The translations under genes were made by a program, and so were the position numbers. This document shows, piece by piece, positions 16,593 to 24,816 of a DNA stretch of 64,000 bases; within the stretch, counting starts at the first letter, position 1; every line of letters starts with the position of its first letter. The notes beneath the pieces are model-generated. The model saw only the letters and a list, made by a program, of their open reading frames with translations, was not told the origin of the DNA and made no database searches. This DNA is from Longispora sp040681875 (GTDB lineage: Bacteria > Actinomycetota > Actinomycetes > Mycobacteriales > Micromonosporaceae), in NCBI RefSeq assembly GCF_040681875.1, contig NZ_JBFAZP010000002.1, positions 372,001 to 436,000 of the forward strand, in the 5' to 3' direction.

Positions 16593-17735
16593 CTACAGGG
16601 AGGCGAAGAACGCGCGGATGTCGCCGACCAGCAGGTCCGGCGCCTCCAGGGCCGGGAAGTGCCCGCCCCGGTAGAACTCCGACCAGTGCGTGATGTTGTG
16701 CGCCTTCTCCGCGAACCGCCGGATGGCGTAGTCGGCGGTGGCGAACACCGCGACCCCGGTCGGCACGGTGGCCGGCGGCTTCGGGGCCCACATGGCCGCG
16801 TCGTGGAAGCGCTCGTAGTACGAGTTGGCCACGCTGCGCGCGGTGTCGGTGAACCAGTAGACGCTGACGGTGGCCAGCAGGCGGTCGAGGTCGACGGCGT
16901 CCTCGGGCAGGTCCCGGGCGGCGTCCGTCCACTCCCGGTACTTCTCGACGATCCAGGCGAGCTGCCCGGTCGGCGAGTCGGCGAGCGCGTGCGCGATGGT
17001 CTGCGGCCGGGTGCCCTGCAGCTGCATGTACGCCGACATGTCGTCCTGGAAGTTCTTCATCGCCGCGAGCCGCTGCCGCTCCGCGTCGGTCAGGGCCGCC
17101 ATGTCGGCGGGGTCGCCGGTCGGGAAGGTGACGAGCGCGTTGGCGTGGATCCCGATCACGTGCGCGGAGTCGATCCGGCCGATCGCGGGGCCGACGAACG
17201 CGCCGACGTCGCCGCCCTGCACGCCGTAGCGGTCGTAGCCGAGGCGGGCCATCAGCTCCGCGAAGGCGGCGGCGATCCGGGTGTCCGTCCAGCCGGTCCC
17301 CGTGGTCGGGCCGGAGAAGCCGAAGCCGGGCAGCGACGGGATGACCAGGTGGAACGCCGGCTCGCCGGCCCCGGGGGCGGTCAGCGGCGCGATCATGTCG
17401 AGGAAGTCGACCACCGAACCCGGCCAGCCGTGGATCAGCAGCAACGGCGTCGCGTCGGCGCGCTCCGAGCGGACGTGCAGGAAGTGCACCCGCTGGCCGT
17501 CGATCTCCGTGGTGAACTGCGGGTGGGAGTTGAGCAGCGCCTCCTGGGCCCGCCAGTCGAACTTCTCGGCCCAGTAGCTGGCGAGACCCTTCAGGTAGCC
17601 CACCGGCACGCCGCGCTCCCAGCCCGCGCCGGGCAGCTCGTCGGTCCACCGGGTCCGCCGGAGCCGGGTGCGCAGGTCGTCGAGGTCGGACTGGGCGACG
17701 GCGATCCGGAAGGGCGCGATCTCGTTGTTCGTCAT
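16593..17735 (-). CDS. Epoxide hydrolase, EHN-domain alpha/beta hydrolase
   Basis: 380 residues. The N-terminal EHN lid (PFRIAVAQSDLDDLRTRLRR, WERGVPVGYLKGLASYWA) is specific for microsomal-type epoxide hydrolases. The hydrolase core has the oxyanion HGWPGS motif and the nucleophile Asp in GVQGGDVGAFVG. A His in GGHFPALEAPDLL near the C-terminus completes the likely triad. It opens epoxides to diols, probably in detoxification. It diverges from the LAL regulator gene across only 62 bases, so that regulator is a candidate controller. Family length is normal. Confidence 0.9.
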   Translation of the reverse strand: MTNNEIAPFRIAVAQSDLDDLRTRLRRTRWTDELPGAGWERGVPVGYLKGLASYWAEKFDWRAQEALLNSHPQFTTEIDGQRVHFLHVRSERADATPLLLIHGWPGSVVDFLDMIAPLTAPGAGEPAFHLVIPSLPGFGFSGPTTGTGWTDTRIAAAFAELMARLGYDRYGVQGGDVGAFVGPAIGRIDSAHVIGIHANALVTFPTGDPADMAALTDAERQRLAAMKNFQDDMSAYMQLQGTRPQTIAHALADSPTGQLAWIVEKYREWTDAARDLPEDAVDLDRLLATVSVYWFTDTARSVANSYYERFHDAAMWAPKPPATVPTGVAVFATADYAIRRFAEKAHNITHWSEFYRGGHFPALEAPDLLVGDIRAFFASL

Positions 17736-17797
17736 GCGGTTGATCCTGCGCGTAAAGAGGGGGGCGCCGGATCTGGAGATCTCGTTATCTTTGCCGG

Positions 17798-20464
17798 GTG
17801 CACACCTTCGTCGGGCGCGGCCCGGAACTCGCCGCGCTGCTGGCCGCGTACCGGGACGAGAGCGTGCACACCGTGCTGGTCTCCGGCGAGGCCGGGATCG
17901 GCAAGTCCCGCCTGGTGCGCGAGTTCGCCAGCCGGCTCGGGTCGCGGCCCCTGGTGCTGACGGGCCGCTGCCTGGAGTTCGGCAACGACGGGTTGCCGTT
18001 CGCCCCGTTCGTGGGCGTGATGCGCGGCCTGACGCCCGGCTCTTCCACCTCGCTGTCCGCCTGGCTGCCCGACCTGGCCGTGCCCATCGACAGGTACCGG
18101 CTGTTCGGCGAGGTCCTCACCGTGCTGGAGCGCGCCGCCGAGAACCGGCCCCTGGTGCTCGTACTGGAGGACCTGCACTGGGCCGACGCGTCCAGTCGGG
18201 AGCTGCTCACCTTCCTGGTGGCCCACCTGGGGCACAGCGGGGTCTTCGTGCTCGGCACCCACCGCGCGCCGGCCGGCGCTCTCCGGCAGCTGGTCGCCGA
18301 GCTGGCCCGGCTGCCCGCCGTGCACCGGGTCGCGCTGGCGCCGCTGAGCCGGCACGAGGCGGGCCGGCAGCTGGCCGCCCTGCTCGGCCGCGAGCCGGAG
18401 CCGACGCTCGTCGCCCGGGTCTTCGAGCGCAGCCGGGGCAACCCGCTGTTCGTCGAGGCGCTCAGCACCTCGCCCGAGGACCCGCCCGCCGAGCTGCTCG
18501 AACTGCTGCTCGCCGGGCTGCCCCCGCTGACCGGCGACGCCGGACACGTCCTGACCCTGGCGGCGGTCGCGGGCACCGTGGTCGAGCACGAGGTGCTGGC
18601 CGCCGTCGCCGGGCTGCCCGAGGAGGACCTGCACCGGACGCTGCGGTACCTGGTCGACGCACACGCGCTGGTGGCCACCGGCACCGGCTACGCGTTCCGG
18701 CACGCGCTGATCCGCCAGGCCGTCCACGACCAGCTGCTGCCGGTCGAGCGGACCCGCCGGCACGCCGCGTTCGCGACCGCGCTGGCGGACCTGCCGGAGC
18801 ACGTGGCCGAGCTGGCCGCGCACGCGCACGCGGCCGGCGACCACCCCCGAGCGCTGAGGGCCGCGTGGCGGGCGGCCGGGCGGGCGCGGCGGACCGGCGC
18901 CGAGGCGGAGCGCCTGCACCTGCTGCACCGGGTCCTGGAGCTGTGGGCGAAGGTCGACGACGCCCCGGAGGTCGCCGGCGTGGACCGGCTCACCGTGCTC
19001 GACCACGCGGTGGAGGCGAGCCTCGCCACGAGCGAGGTCGCCGCCGGGCTGGGTTGGTCGGCCGAGGCGCTGGCGATCGCGCCGGCGCCCCGGCGGCACC
19101 TGCATCGGGCGCGGCTGAGGAATCTGGGGGATGGCGGTGGGCGCGAGGATCTGCTCCTGGCCCTGGCGCTGACCGAGGCTGGCGCGCCGCGTGGCGAGAT
19201 CCCCGCCGGGGAAGGCTCGCTCGGTGGCCAGGTCCCCGCCGGGGAAGGCTCGCTCCGTGTCCAGGTCCCCGCCGGGGGTTCGCTCCGTGGCGGGATCCCC
19301 GGCGAGGAGAGCCTGCTCCCCGCCGGGAAGGGGCTGACCCCCACTGCGGAGGGGCGGCTCCGTGGCGAGGAGGAGCTGCTCCGTGGCGAGATCCTCGCCG
19401 AACTCGCCGCCGGCCACGTCTTCGCCGGCGACCCGGCGCGGGCCGCCGGGCACGCCCGGGCAGCGCTCAGGATCGCCGAACGGCTGGACGACCCCCGGCT
19501 CGCGGCCCGGGCGCACGCCTACCTGGGCCTGGCCGAGGCGGCGGACCCCGAGGCGGCCTACCTGCACTTCGCCGCCGCGCGCGCCACCGCCGATCCGCGG
19601 ACCGCGATCACCGTCGCGGTGTGGGAGGCTTCCGTCCGGCACGCCCTCGGGGAGCACGCCGCCGCGATCGAGGTGATCCGGCACGGCCTCCGAACGGCAC
19701 ACGAGACGTTCCAGTACGCCCGGCACGCGCCGATCCTGGTCGTCAAGTGGGTGCAGGCGCTCACCGCGCTGGGCCGCTGGCCGGAGGCCCTGGAGCTGAT
19801 CGAGGAGGCCCTCGGCGAGCCCGACCCGCCCCGGCTCAGCCACGCGGCCCTGCTGATCAGCCGCGCCGAGATCCAGCTGGCCCAGGGCGACCGGTCCTCG
19901 GCGGAGGCCACCGCCGGGGGCGCGGCGGACCTGCTCGGCGCCGGGCCCTGGGCCGGGAAGTACCGGATCCGGCTCCGTGCCCTGCAGATCCGGCTCGCGC
20001 CCGACCGGGCGGCCGAGATCTACGCCGCGACCCTGGCCGCCGAACAGCTCGCCGCGCACCCGCACGAGGCGTGGCCGCTGCTCGCCGAAGCCAGGCCGGC
20101 CGAACTGCCGGACGTGCAGGTGGCCGGCCCGGTGGACGAGGCGTACCGGGCCATGGCCACCGGCGACCGGCACGCGGCGGCGCGGATCTGGCGCACGCTG
20201 GGCCAGCCCCACGAACTGGCGCGGTGCGAACAGCGGCCGGCGCGGCGCGACCCGCCCCGGCGGACCACCCTGGGCCTCACCGCCCGCGAACTGGAGGTGC
20301 TGACCCTCGTCGCCGAGGGCAAGAGCAACCGCCAGATCGCCGCGGAGCTGTACATCAGCGGCAACACCGCGGGCGTGCACGTGTCCCGGATCCTGGCCAA
20401 GCTGGGGGCAGCGACCCGCACGGAGGCGGCCCGCCGGCTGCTCGACGCCGACCGGGCGTCCTGA
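17798..20464 (+). CDS. LAL-type (AAA ATPase + LuxR HTH) transcriptional regulator
   Basis: 888 residues from GTG at 17798. Walker A is GEAGIGKS near residues 30-37 and Walker B is LVLVLEDLHWAD near 120-131, followed by helical repeat regions. A C-terminal LuxR HTH (LTARELEVLTLVAEGKSNRQ, then IAAELYISGNTAGVHVSRI) occupies about residues 825-870. LAL proteins are ATP- and often sugar-responsive activators. About 60 residues near 465-525 form a low-complexity insert (PAGEGSLGGQVPAGEGSL) from tandemly repeated DNA at 19190-19370 that interrupts the helical region. The stop codon is part of an intergenic minisatellite. Target genes are unknown; the divergent epoxide hydrolase is the nearest candidate. 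Confidence 0.88.
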   Translation: MHTFVGRGPELAALLAAYRDESVHTVLVSGEAGIGKSRLVREFASRLGSRPLVLTGRCLEFGNDGLPFAPFVGVMRGLTPGSSTSLSAWLPDLAVPIDRYRLFGEVLTVLERAAENRPLVLVLEDLHWADASSRELLTFLVAHLGHSGVFVLGTHRAPAGALRQLVAELARLPAVHRVALAPLSRHEAGRQLAALLGREPEPTLVARVFERSRGNPLFVEALSTSPEDPPAELLELLLAGLPPLTGDAGHVLTLAAVAGTVVEHEVLAAVAGLPEEDLHRTLRYLVDAHALVATGTGYAFRHALIRQAVHDQLLPVERTRRHAAFATALADLPEHVAELAAHAHAAGDHPRALRAAWRAAGRARRTGAEAERLHLLHRVLELWAKVDDAPEVAGVDRLTVLDHAVEASLATSEVAAGLGWSAEALAIAPAPRRHLHRARLRNLGDGGGREDLLLALALTEAGAPRGEIPAGEGSLGGQVPAGEGSLRVQVPAGGSLRGGIPGEESLLPAGKGLTPTAEGRLRGEEELLRGEILAELAAGHVFAGDPARAAGHARAALRIAERLDDPRLAARAHAYLGLAEAADPEAAYLHFAAARATADPRTAITVAVWEASVRHALGEHAAAIEVIRHGLRTAHETFQYARHAPILVVKWVQALTALGRWPEALELIEEALGEPDPPRLSHAALLISRAEIQLAQGDRSSAEATAGGAADLLGAGPWAGKYRIRLRALQIRLAPDRAAEIYAATLAAEQLAAHPHEAWPLLAEARPAELPDVQVAGPVDEAYRAMATGDRHAAARIWRTLGQPHELARCEQRPARRDPPRRTTLGLTARELEVLTLVAEGKSNRQIAAELYISGNTAGVHVSRILAKLGAATRTEAARRLLDADRAS

Positions 20465-20601
20465 TCAGGCGGAACCCGCAGGCGGCCCGACCAGGCATCG
20501 TGATCAGGCTGGACCCGCAGGCCGCTCGACCCGACCGGGTGTCGTGATCACGCCGGGCCCGCAGGCCGCCCGTCCCGACCGGACGTCCTGATCAGGCGGG
20601 G
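20462..20601. repeat. Minisatellite (39/44/44-bp units) spanning two convergent stop codons
   Basis: Units begin with TGATCAGGC or TGATCACGC at 20462, 20501 and 20545, with a partial fourth at 20589. The first unit starts on the TGA of the LAL regulator, and the last contains the TCA that is the stop of the convergent tetR. The bases just before unit 1 also match the unit end, so the coding end takes part in the repeat. Confidence 0.8.
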
Positions 20602-21170
20602 CTCCGTGCCCCCAGTTCGGCGCCGATCGCACCCACCAGCAGCCCCCGGGCCCGTTCCAGGGTCACCGACCCGCTCAGCCAGCGCTCGCTCAGGCCCTCG
20701 ACCAGCGCGGTGAGCCGTTCGGCGACCTCGTCTGCGTCGACGTCGGCGGAGACCCGGCGGACCAGCTCGGCGGTGTCGCGGACCCAGCTGGCGGTCGCCT
20801 CGGTCAGCGGCGCGCGCAGGTCGGGTTCGAAGATCGCGCTGGCCCGCAGTTCGCCCCACGCGGTGCTGTTCTCCCGGACCGACGGGTCGTCCTGGAGCTC
20901 GGACAGCAGGCGTTGTTCCAGCTCGGCCCGGGGGTCGACGTCGCCGGCCACCCCGTCGGCGGTGTAGCGGTCGGCGCGTTCGCTGATGAACTCCAGGGTC
21001 CGGCGGAGCAGGCCCGCGCGGTCCTTGAAGTGGTAGTAGATCAACGCGGTCGAGACGCCGGCCTCGGCCGCCAACTCCTCGACGCGCAGTCCTCGCACGC
21101 CGTTGCGTGCGATCACGCGGGCGGCGGCTTCGAGCACCTGGACCTGTCGGCTGGACACGGCACCTCGCAC
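20592..21170 (-). CDS. TetR-family regulator, likely repressor of the agmatine operon
   Basis: 192 residues from GTG at 21170; a TTG at 21194 would add eight residues but lies closer to the operator. The HTH is at about 10-55 (VLEAAARVIARNGVRGLRVE, AGVSTALIYYHFKDRAGLL), and the C-terminal helical domain is of the TetR_C_6/BetI-like size. It is divergent from the aguA-aguB-ABC operon with a clean palindrome between them, so it most likely senses agmatine, putrescine or a related amine and represses that operon. Ligand and direction of control are inference. Confidence 0.87.
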   Translation of the reverse strand: MRGAVSSRQVQVLEAAARVIARNGVRGLRVEELAAEAGVSTALIYYHFKDRAGLLRRTLEFISERADRYTADGVAGDVDPRAELEQRLLSELQDDPSVRENSTAWGELRASAIFEPDLRAPLTEATASWVRDTAELVRRVSADVDADEVAERLTALVEGLSERWLSGSVTLERARGLLVGAIGAELGARSPA

Positions 21171-21197
21171 ATTCTCGATATTGATCCGATTCAAGGG

Positions 21198-21229
21198 TTG
21201 ACTGAAAATTCAGTCAGGAGCACGATAGG
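21198..21229. promoter_or_regulatory. Palindromic operator overlapping the aguA promoter
   Basis: TGACTGAA-AA-TTCAGTCA at 21199-21216 has perfect 8-base arms. It overlaps a -35-like TTGACT (21198-21203) and lies before GATAGG/ACGATA near 21222-21229, so a TetR bound here would block initiation toward aguA (start 21270). It is also just upstream of the divergent tetR. Confidence 0.65.
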
Positions 21230-21269
21230 CCATCACGTCCACCGCTCGCGCACCAGGAGGAAAGGTTCC

Positions 21270-22274
21270 ATGACCATGCGGATGCCGGCGCCGTGGGCCG
21301 ACCATGAGGGTTGCCTCATGGCCTGGCCCACCCGACCGGAGATGTGGGGCAGCGTGTTCGCCCGGGCCAGGGCGGAGTACGCCGCCGTGGCCACCGCGAT
21401 CTCGGCCTTCGAGCCGGTGACCATGATCGCCGCCCCCGGCCAGGGCGACGGGGCCCGGGAGGCCTGCGGCGCCGGCGTCGACGTCGTGGAGCTGCCGATC
21501 GACGACTCCTGGCTGCGCGACTCCGGCCCGGTCTTCGTCTGCGGCCCCGACGGCGAGCGCGCAGGGGTGGACTTCCGGTTCAACGGCTGGGGCGGCAAGT
21601 TCCCCCCGTTCGACGCGGACGACCGGATCAGCGGGGTACTGCTGGAGCGGCTCGGGATCAGGGCGGTCCACTCGCCGATGGTACTGGAGGGCGGCGCCAT
21701 CACCGTCGACGGCGAGGGCACGCTCATCACCACCGAGCAGTGCCTGCTGCACCCGACCCGCAACCCGCTGCTGACCCGCGCCCAGATGGAAGCCGAACTA
21801 CGCGCCAAGCTCGGCGTGACCACGGTGATCTGGCTGCCCTACGGCCGGATCGAGGACACCATCACCGACGGGCACGTCGACGGGGTGTGCGTGTTCGTGG
21901 CGCCCGGCACGGTGCTGGTCCGGATGCCGTCGGACCCCGACCACCCCGACCACGACCGGATGCGCGCCAACCGCGCGCGCCTGGAGGCCAGCGTCGACGC
22001 CCGGGGCCGCAAGCTCCGGATCCTCGAACTGCCGCAGAGCGCGTTCGTCGAGGTCGACGGGCACCGGACCGAGGTCGGCTACCTGAACTTCTACATCGCC
22101 AACGGCGGCGTCGTCGTACCCGTCGCGGGGTTGCCCTCCGACGAGGACGCGTTGGCCGTCATCGCCGCCGCGCTGCCCGACCACAAGGTCGTCGGCGTGC
22201 CGGCGGCGACGATCGCGTACGGCGGCGGCGGCGTGCACTGCGTCACCCAGCAGATCCCGGAGGTAACGGCATGA
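21270..22274 (+). CDS. aguA: Agmatine deiminase (cytoplasmic)
   Basis: 334 residues from ATG at 21270 with AGGAGG upstream. It is a pentein-fold guanidine-modifying enzyme that hydrolyses agmatine to N-carbamoylputrescine and ammonia. Signature motifs are all present: CLMAWPTRPEMWG, DDSWLRDSGPVF, RFNGWGGKF, VLEGGAITVDGEGTLITTEQ, TDGHVDGV and the catalytic Cys324 in GGGGVHCVTQQIPE. No signal peptide. The stop overlaps the aguB start (ATGA), and five ABC-transporter genes follow, so it leads an operon controlled by the divergent TetR. Of the five family members in the window this and the one at 40036 are the canonical enzymes. Confidence 0.95.
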   Translation: MTMRMPAPWADHEGCLMAWPTRPEMWGSVFARARAEYAAVATAISAFEPVTMIAAPGQGDGAREACGAGVDVVELPIDDSWLRDSGPVFVCGPDGERAGVDFRFNGWGGKFPPFDADDRISGVLLERLGIRAVHSPMVLEGGAITVDGEGTLITTEQCLLHPTRNPLLTRAQMEAELRAKLGVTTVIWLPYGRIEDTITDGHVDGVCVFVAPGTVLVRMPSDPDHPDHDRMRANRARLEASVDARGRKLRILELPQSAFVEVDGHRTEVGYLNFYIANGGVVVPVAGLPSDEDALAVIAAALPDHKVVGVPAATIAYGGGGVHCVTQQIPEVTA

Positions 22275-23215
22275 GCTACACCCTGTTGACCGCGTTCGGC
22301 TCCCCCTTGGGCTCCCCCGGCCGGCTCGACCAGGAGACGGGTCCGATGTTGCGCGTCGGCCTGGTCCAGATGCGCTGGTACGACGGCGAGCGCACCCACG
22401 ACGAGAAGCTGCGCGAGGGCGTCCGGCTCGCCGCCGCCCAGGGCGCGCAGGTCGTGTGCCTGCCCGAACTGACCCGCAGCCCCTACTTCGCCGCCGACCA
22501 CGCGCTCGCCGCCGGGGCCGACCGGTACCTGGAGGACCTGCCCGACGGGCCGACGACCCGGCTGGCCACGGAGCTGGCGAAGGAACTCGGCATCATCGTG
22601 CACGCGTCGCTGTACGAGCGGGCGACCGACGGCGGGCTGGGCTACAACACGGCGATCTGCGTGGGACCGGTCGGCGAGCTGCTCGCGCGGACCCGGAAGC
22701 TGCACATCCCCGAGTTCCCCGGCTACCACGAGGACCTGTGCTTCCGGCCCGGGGACACCGGCTTCCCGGTCGTGGAGGCGGCCGGCGCCCGGTTCGGTTT
22801 CCCGACCTGCTGGGACGAGTGGTTCCCGGAGGTGGCCCGGGTCTACAGCCTGCACGGCGCCCAGATTCTGGTACATCCGACCGCGATCGGCTCGGAACCG
22901 GAACTTCCGGACTTCGACACCCGGCCGATGTGGGAGCATGCGATCAGTGCGAACGGCCTGGCCAACGCCCTGTTCATGGTGGTACCGAACCGCGTCGGCA
23001 CGGAGGGTCCGATCACCTTCTACGGCTCGTCGTTCATCTCCGACCCCTACGGCCGGATCGTGGTCCGCGCCCCGCGCGACCGGCCGGCCGTGCTGGTCGC
23101 CGACCTGGATCTCGCCCAGCGCGAGGACTGGTTGGGCTTCGGGCTGCTGCGCACCCGCCGGCCCGAGCTGTACACCCCGCTGACCCTGCCCGTCGCCCAG
23201 GAAGTGAACCGATGA
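22271..23215 (+). CDS. aguB: N-carbamoylputrescine amidase
   Basis: 314 residues from the ATG at 22271 that overlaps the aguA stop, with GGAGG upstream; a later ATG at 22346 would remove a 25-residue leader not typical of the family. It is a nitrilase-superfamily amidase with triad Glu in VVCLPELTRS, Lys in RKLHIPEFPGYHED and Cys in FPTCWDEWFPE. It splits N-carbamoylputrescine into putrescine, CO2 and ammonia, the step directly after AguA. The next gene (substrate-binding lipoprotein) starts within its stop codon. The pairing with aguA makes the assignment firm. Confidence 0.94.
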   Translation: MSYTLLTAFGSPLGSPGRLDQETGPMLRVGLVQMRWYDGERTHDEKLREGVRLAAAQGAQVVCLPELTRSPYFAADHALAAGADRYLEDLPDGPTTRLATELAKELGIIVHASLYERATDGGLGYNTAICVGPVGELLARTRKLHIPEFPGYHEDLCFRPGDTGFPVVEAAGARFGFPTCWDEWFPEVARVYSLHGAQILVHPTAIGSEPELPDFDTRPMWEHAISANGLANALFMVVPNRVGTEGPITFYGSSFISDPYGRIVVRAPRDRPAVLVADLDLAQREDWLGFGLLRTRRPELYTPLTLPVAQEVNR

Positions 23216-24816
23216 GAAGCCGTCTCCTGGCCGGGATCGCGGTGGCCGCCGTGCTGGCCGGCACCGCGTGCTCGGGCCCGTCGTCCGAGGCGTTCGAGTA
23301 CCGGCTGTCGGCCGTGACCCCGGAGGCCAAGGGCGAGCTCGCGTCGTTCAGCTGGTCGCTGTACGCGGAGCCGCCGACCCTGGACTACGCCTACGCGTTC
23401 GACTACGCGCAGAACATGATCGTGTCCAACGTCTGCGAGAGCCTGATGCGCTGGACCCCGGAGCTCAAGCTGGAGCCCGGGCTCGCCTCGGCCGTGGCGA
23501 ACCCCGACCCGCTGACCTGGGTGTACACCATCCGGCCGGGGGTGAAGTTCCACGACGGCGGCACGATGACCGCCACGGACGTGGCCTACAGCCTCAACCG
23601 GCACCTGGACCCGGACGTCGGCTCGTTCTGGACCTCGGAGTTCGTCAACGTCGCCTCGGTCACCGAGACCGGCCCGATGCAGGTGACCGTCAAGCTCCGG
23701 CAGGCCGACTCGCAGTTCCCGCAGGCGATGGCCAACTCCGCCGGCACGGTCGCGCACGCCCCGACGGTCAAGGGCCAGGGCAAGGACTACGGGACGGGTA
23801 CGGGACTGGGCTGCACCGGCCCGTTCACCCTCGGTACCTGGACCAAGGGCCAGTCCCTCCAGCTCGACCGCTTCGACAACTACTGGGGCGCCCGCGCCCA
23901 GTCCAGGGCGGTGGTCTTCAAGTTCCTCACCGACCCGGCCGCCCGGGCCAACGCGATGCTCGCCGGGGAGGTCGACGGCGGCTACCTGGTCTCCCCCGAG
24001 AGCTACGCGAAACTGTCGACCAGCGGCAAGGGCACGCTGTACTTCGGCAAGTCCCTGACCACCATCAACCTCAACGTCACCAACCTGAAGGGCACGCTCG
24101 GCGACGTCCGGGTCCGCAGGGCCCTGATGCTGGCCCTGGACCGGGAGGGGTTCATCAGGACCGGCCTGCAGGGGGTCGGTTCGGTCACCTCCGCGCCGGC
24201 CGCCCGGGACGCCTGGTCCGGGCTCCCCCAGCCGGTCGTCGAGGGCGCCTACGCCGGGCTCCCCGGGCCCGGCCGGGACCTGGAGAAGGCCAAGCAGCTG
24301 GTCAAGGAGGCGGGCGCCACCGGCAAGAAGGTCGTCATCGCCACCAGCGCGATCGGCGCCGACGTGTCGCTGCTGGCCACCGCGGCCCAGTCGGCGGGCG
24401 CCGCGATCGGGCTGGACGTCGAGCTGAAGACCATCGCCCCGGACGCCTTCACCGCGCTGTTCTCCGACCCGGAGGCGCGCGCGGGCATCGACGCGTTCCC
24501 GATGACCTACTACCTGTCCAAGACCGATCCCCTGCACATGTACAAGATCTTCCAGACCGGGGACTTCGAGAACTACGGCGGGTACTCCGACCCGGCGTAC
24601 GACACGCTGCTCAACCAGGCCGTGGCGGAGTACGACCCGGTGAAGCGGGCCGCGCTGACCGCCCAGTTGCAGAAGCGGGCGACCGACGAGCTGTTGTGGA
24701 TCCCGGTCGCCGAGTGGCCGACGTCGGTGTTCCTCAACAAGCGGATCACCGGCGCGCCGACCAGCATCTGCTACCTGTACTACCCCTGGGCGGCGCAAGT
24801 GGGCGCGTCCGGATGA
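23212..24816 (+). CDS. ABC transporter substrate-binding lipoprotein (SBP_bac_5 type)
   Basis: 534 residues. The signal sequence ends in lipobox LAGTAC (Cys20), so the mature protein is lipid-anchored outside the membrane. The body is a family-5 extracellular solute-binding protein (WSLYAEPPTLDYAYAFDYAQ, WTPELKLEPGLAS, FHDGGTMTATDVAYSLNRHL). This family binds di/oligopeptides, nickel, opines and similar ligands, not the PotD/PotF family usually used for polyamines. Being inside the aguAB operon, it may capture agmatine, an arginine-containing peptide or another guanidino compound. The start ATG overlaps the aguB stop. Confidence 0.92.
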   Translation: MRSRLLAGIAVAAVLAGTACSGPSSEAFEYRLSAVTPEAKGELASFSWSLYAEPPTLDYAYAFDYAQNMIVSNVCESLMRWTPELKLEPGLASAVANPDPLTWVYTIRPGVKFHDGGTMTATDVAYSLNRHLDPDVGSFWTSEFVNVASVTETGPMQVTVKLRQADSQFPQAMANSAGTVAHAPTVKGQGKDYGTGTGLGCTGPFTLGTWTKGQSLQLDRFDNYWGARAQSRAVVFKFLTDPAARANAMLAGEVDGGYLVSPESYAKLSTSGKGTLYFGKSLTTINLNVTNLKGTLGDVRVRRALMLALDREGFIRTGLQGVGSVTSAPAARDAWSGLPQPVVEGAYAGLPGPGRDLEKAKQLVKEAGATGKKVVIATSAIGADVSLLATAAQSAGAAIGLDVELKTIAPDAFTALFSDPEARAGIDAFPMTYYLSKTDPLHMYKIFQTGDFENYGGYSDPAYDTLLNQAVAEYDPVKRAALTAQLQKRATDELLWIPVAEWPTSVFLNKRITGAPTSICYLYYPWAAQVGASG

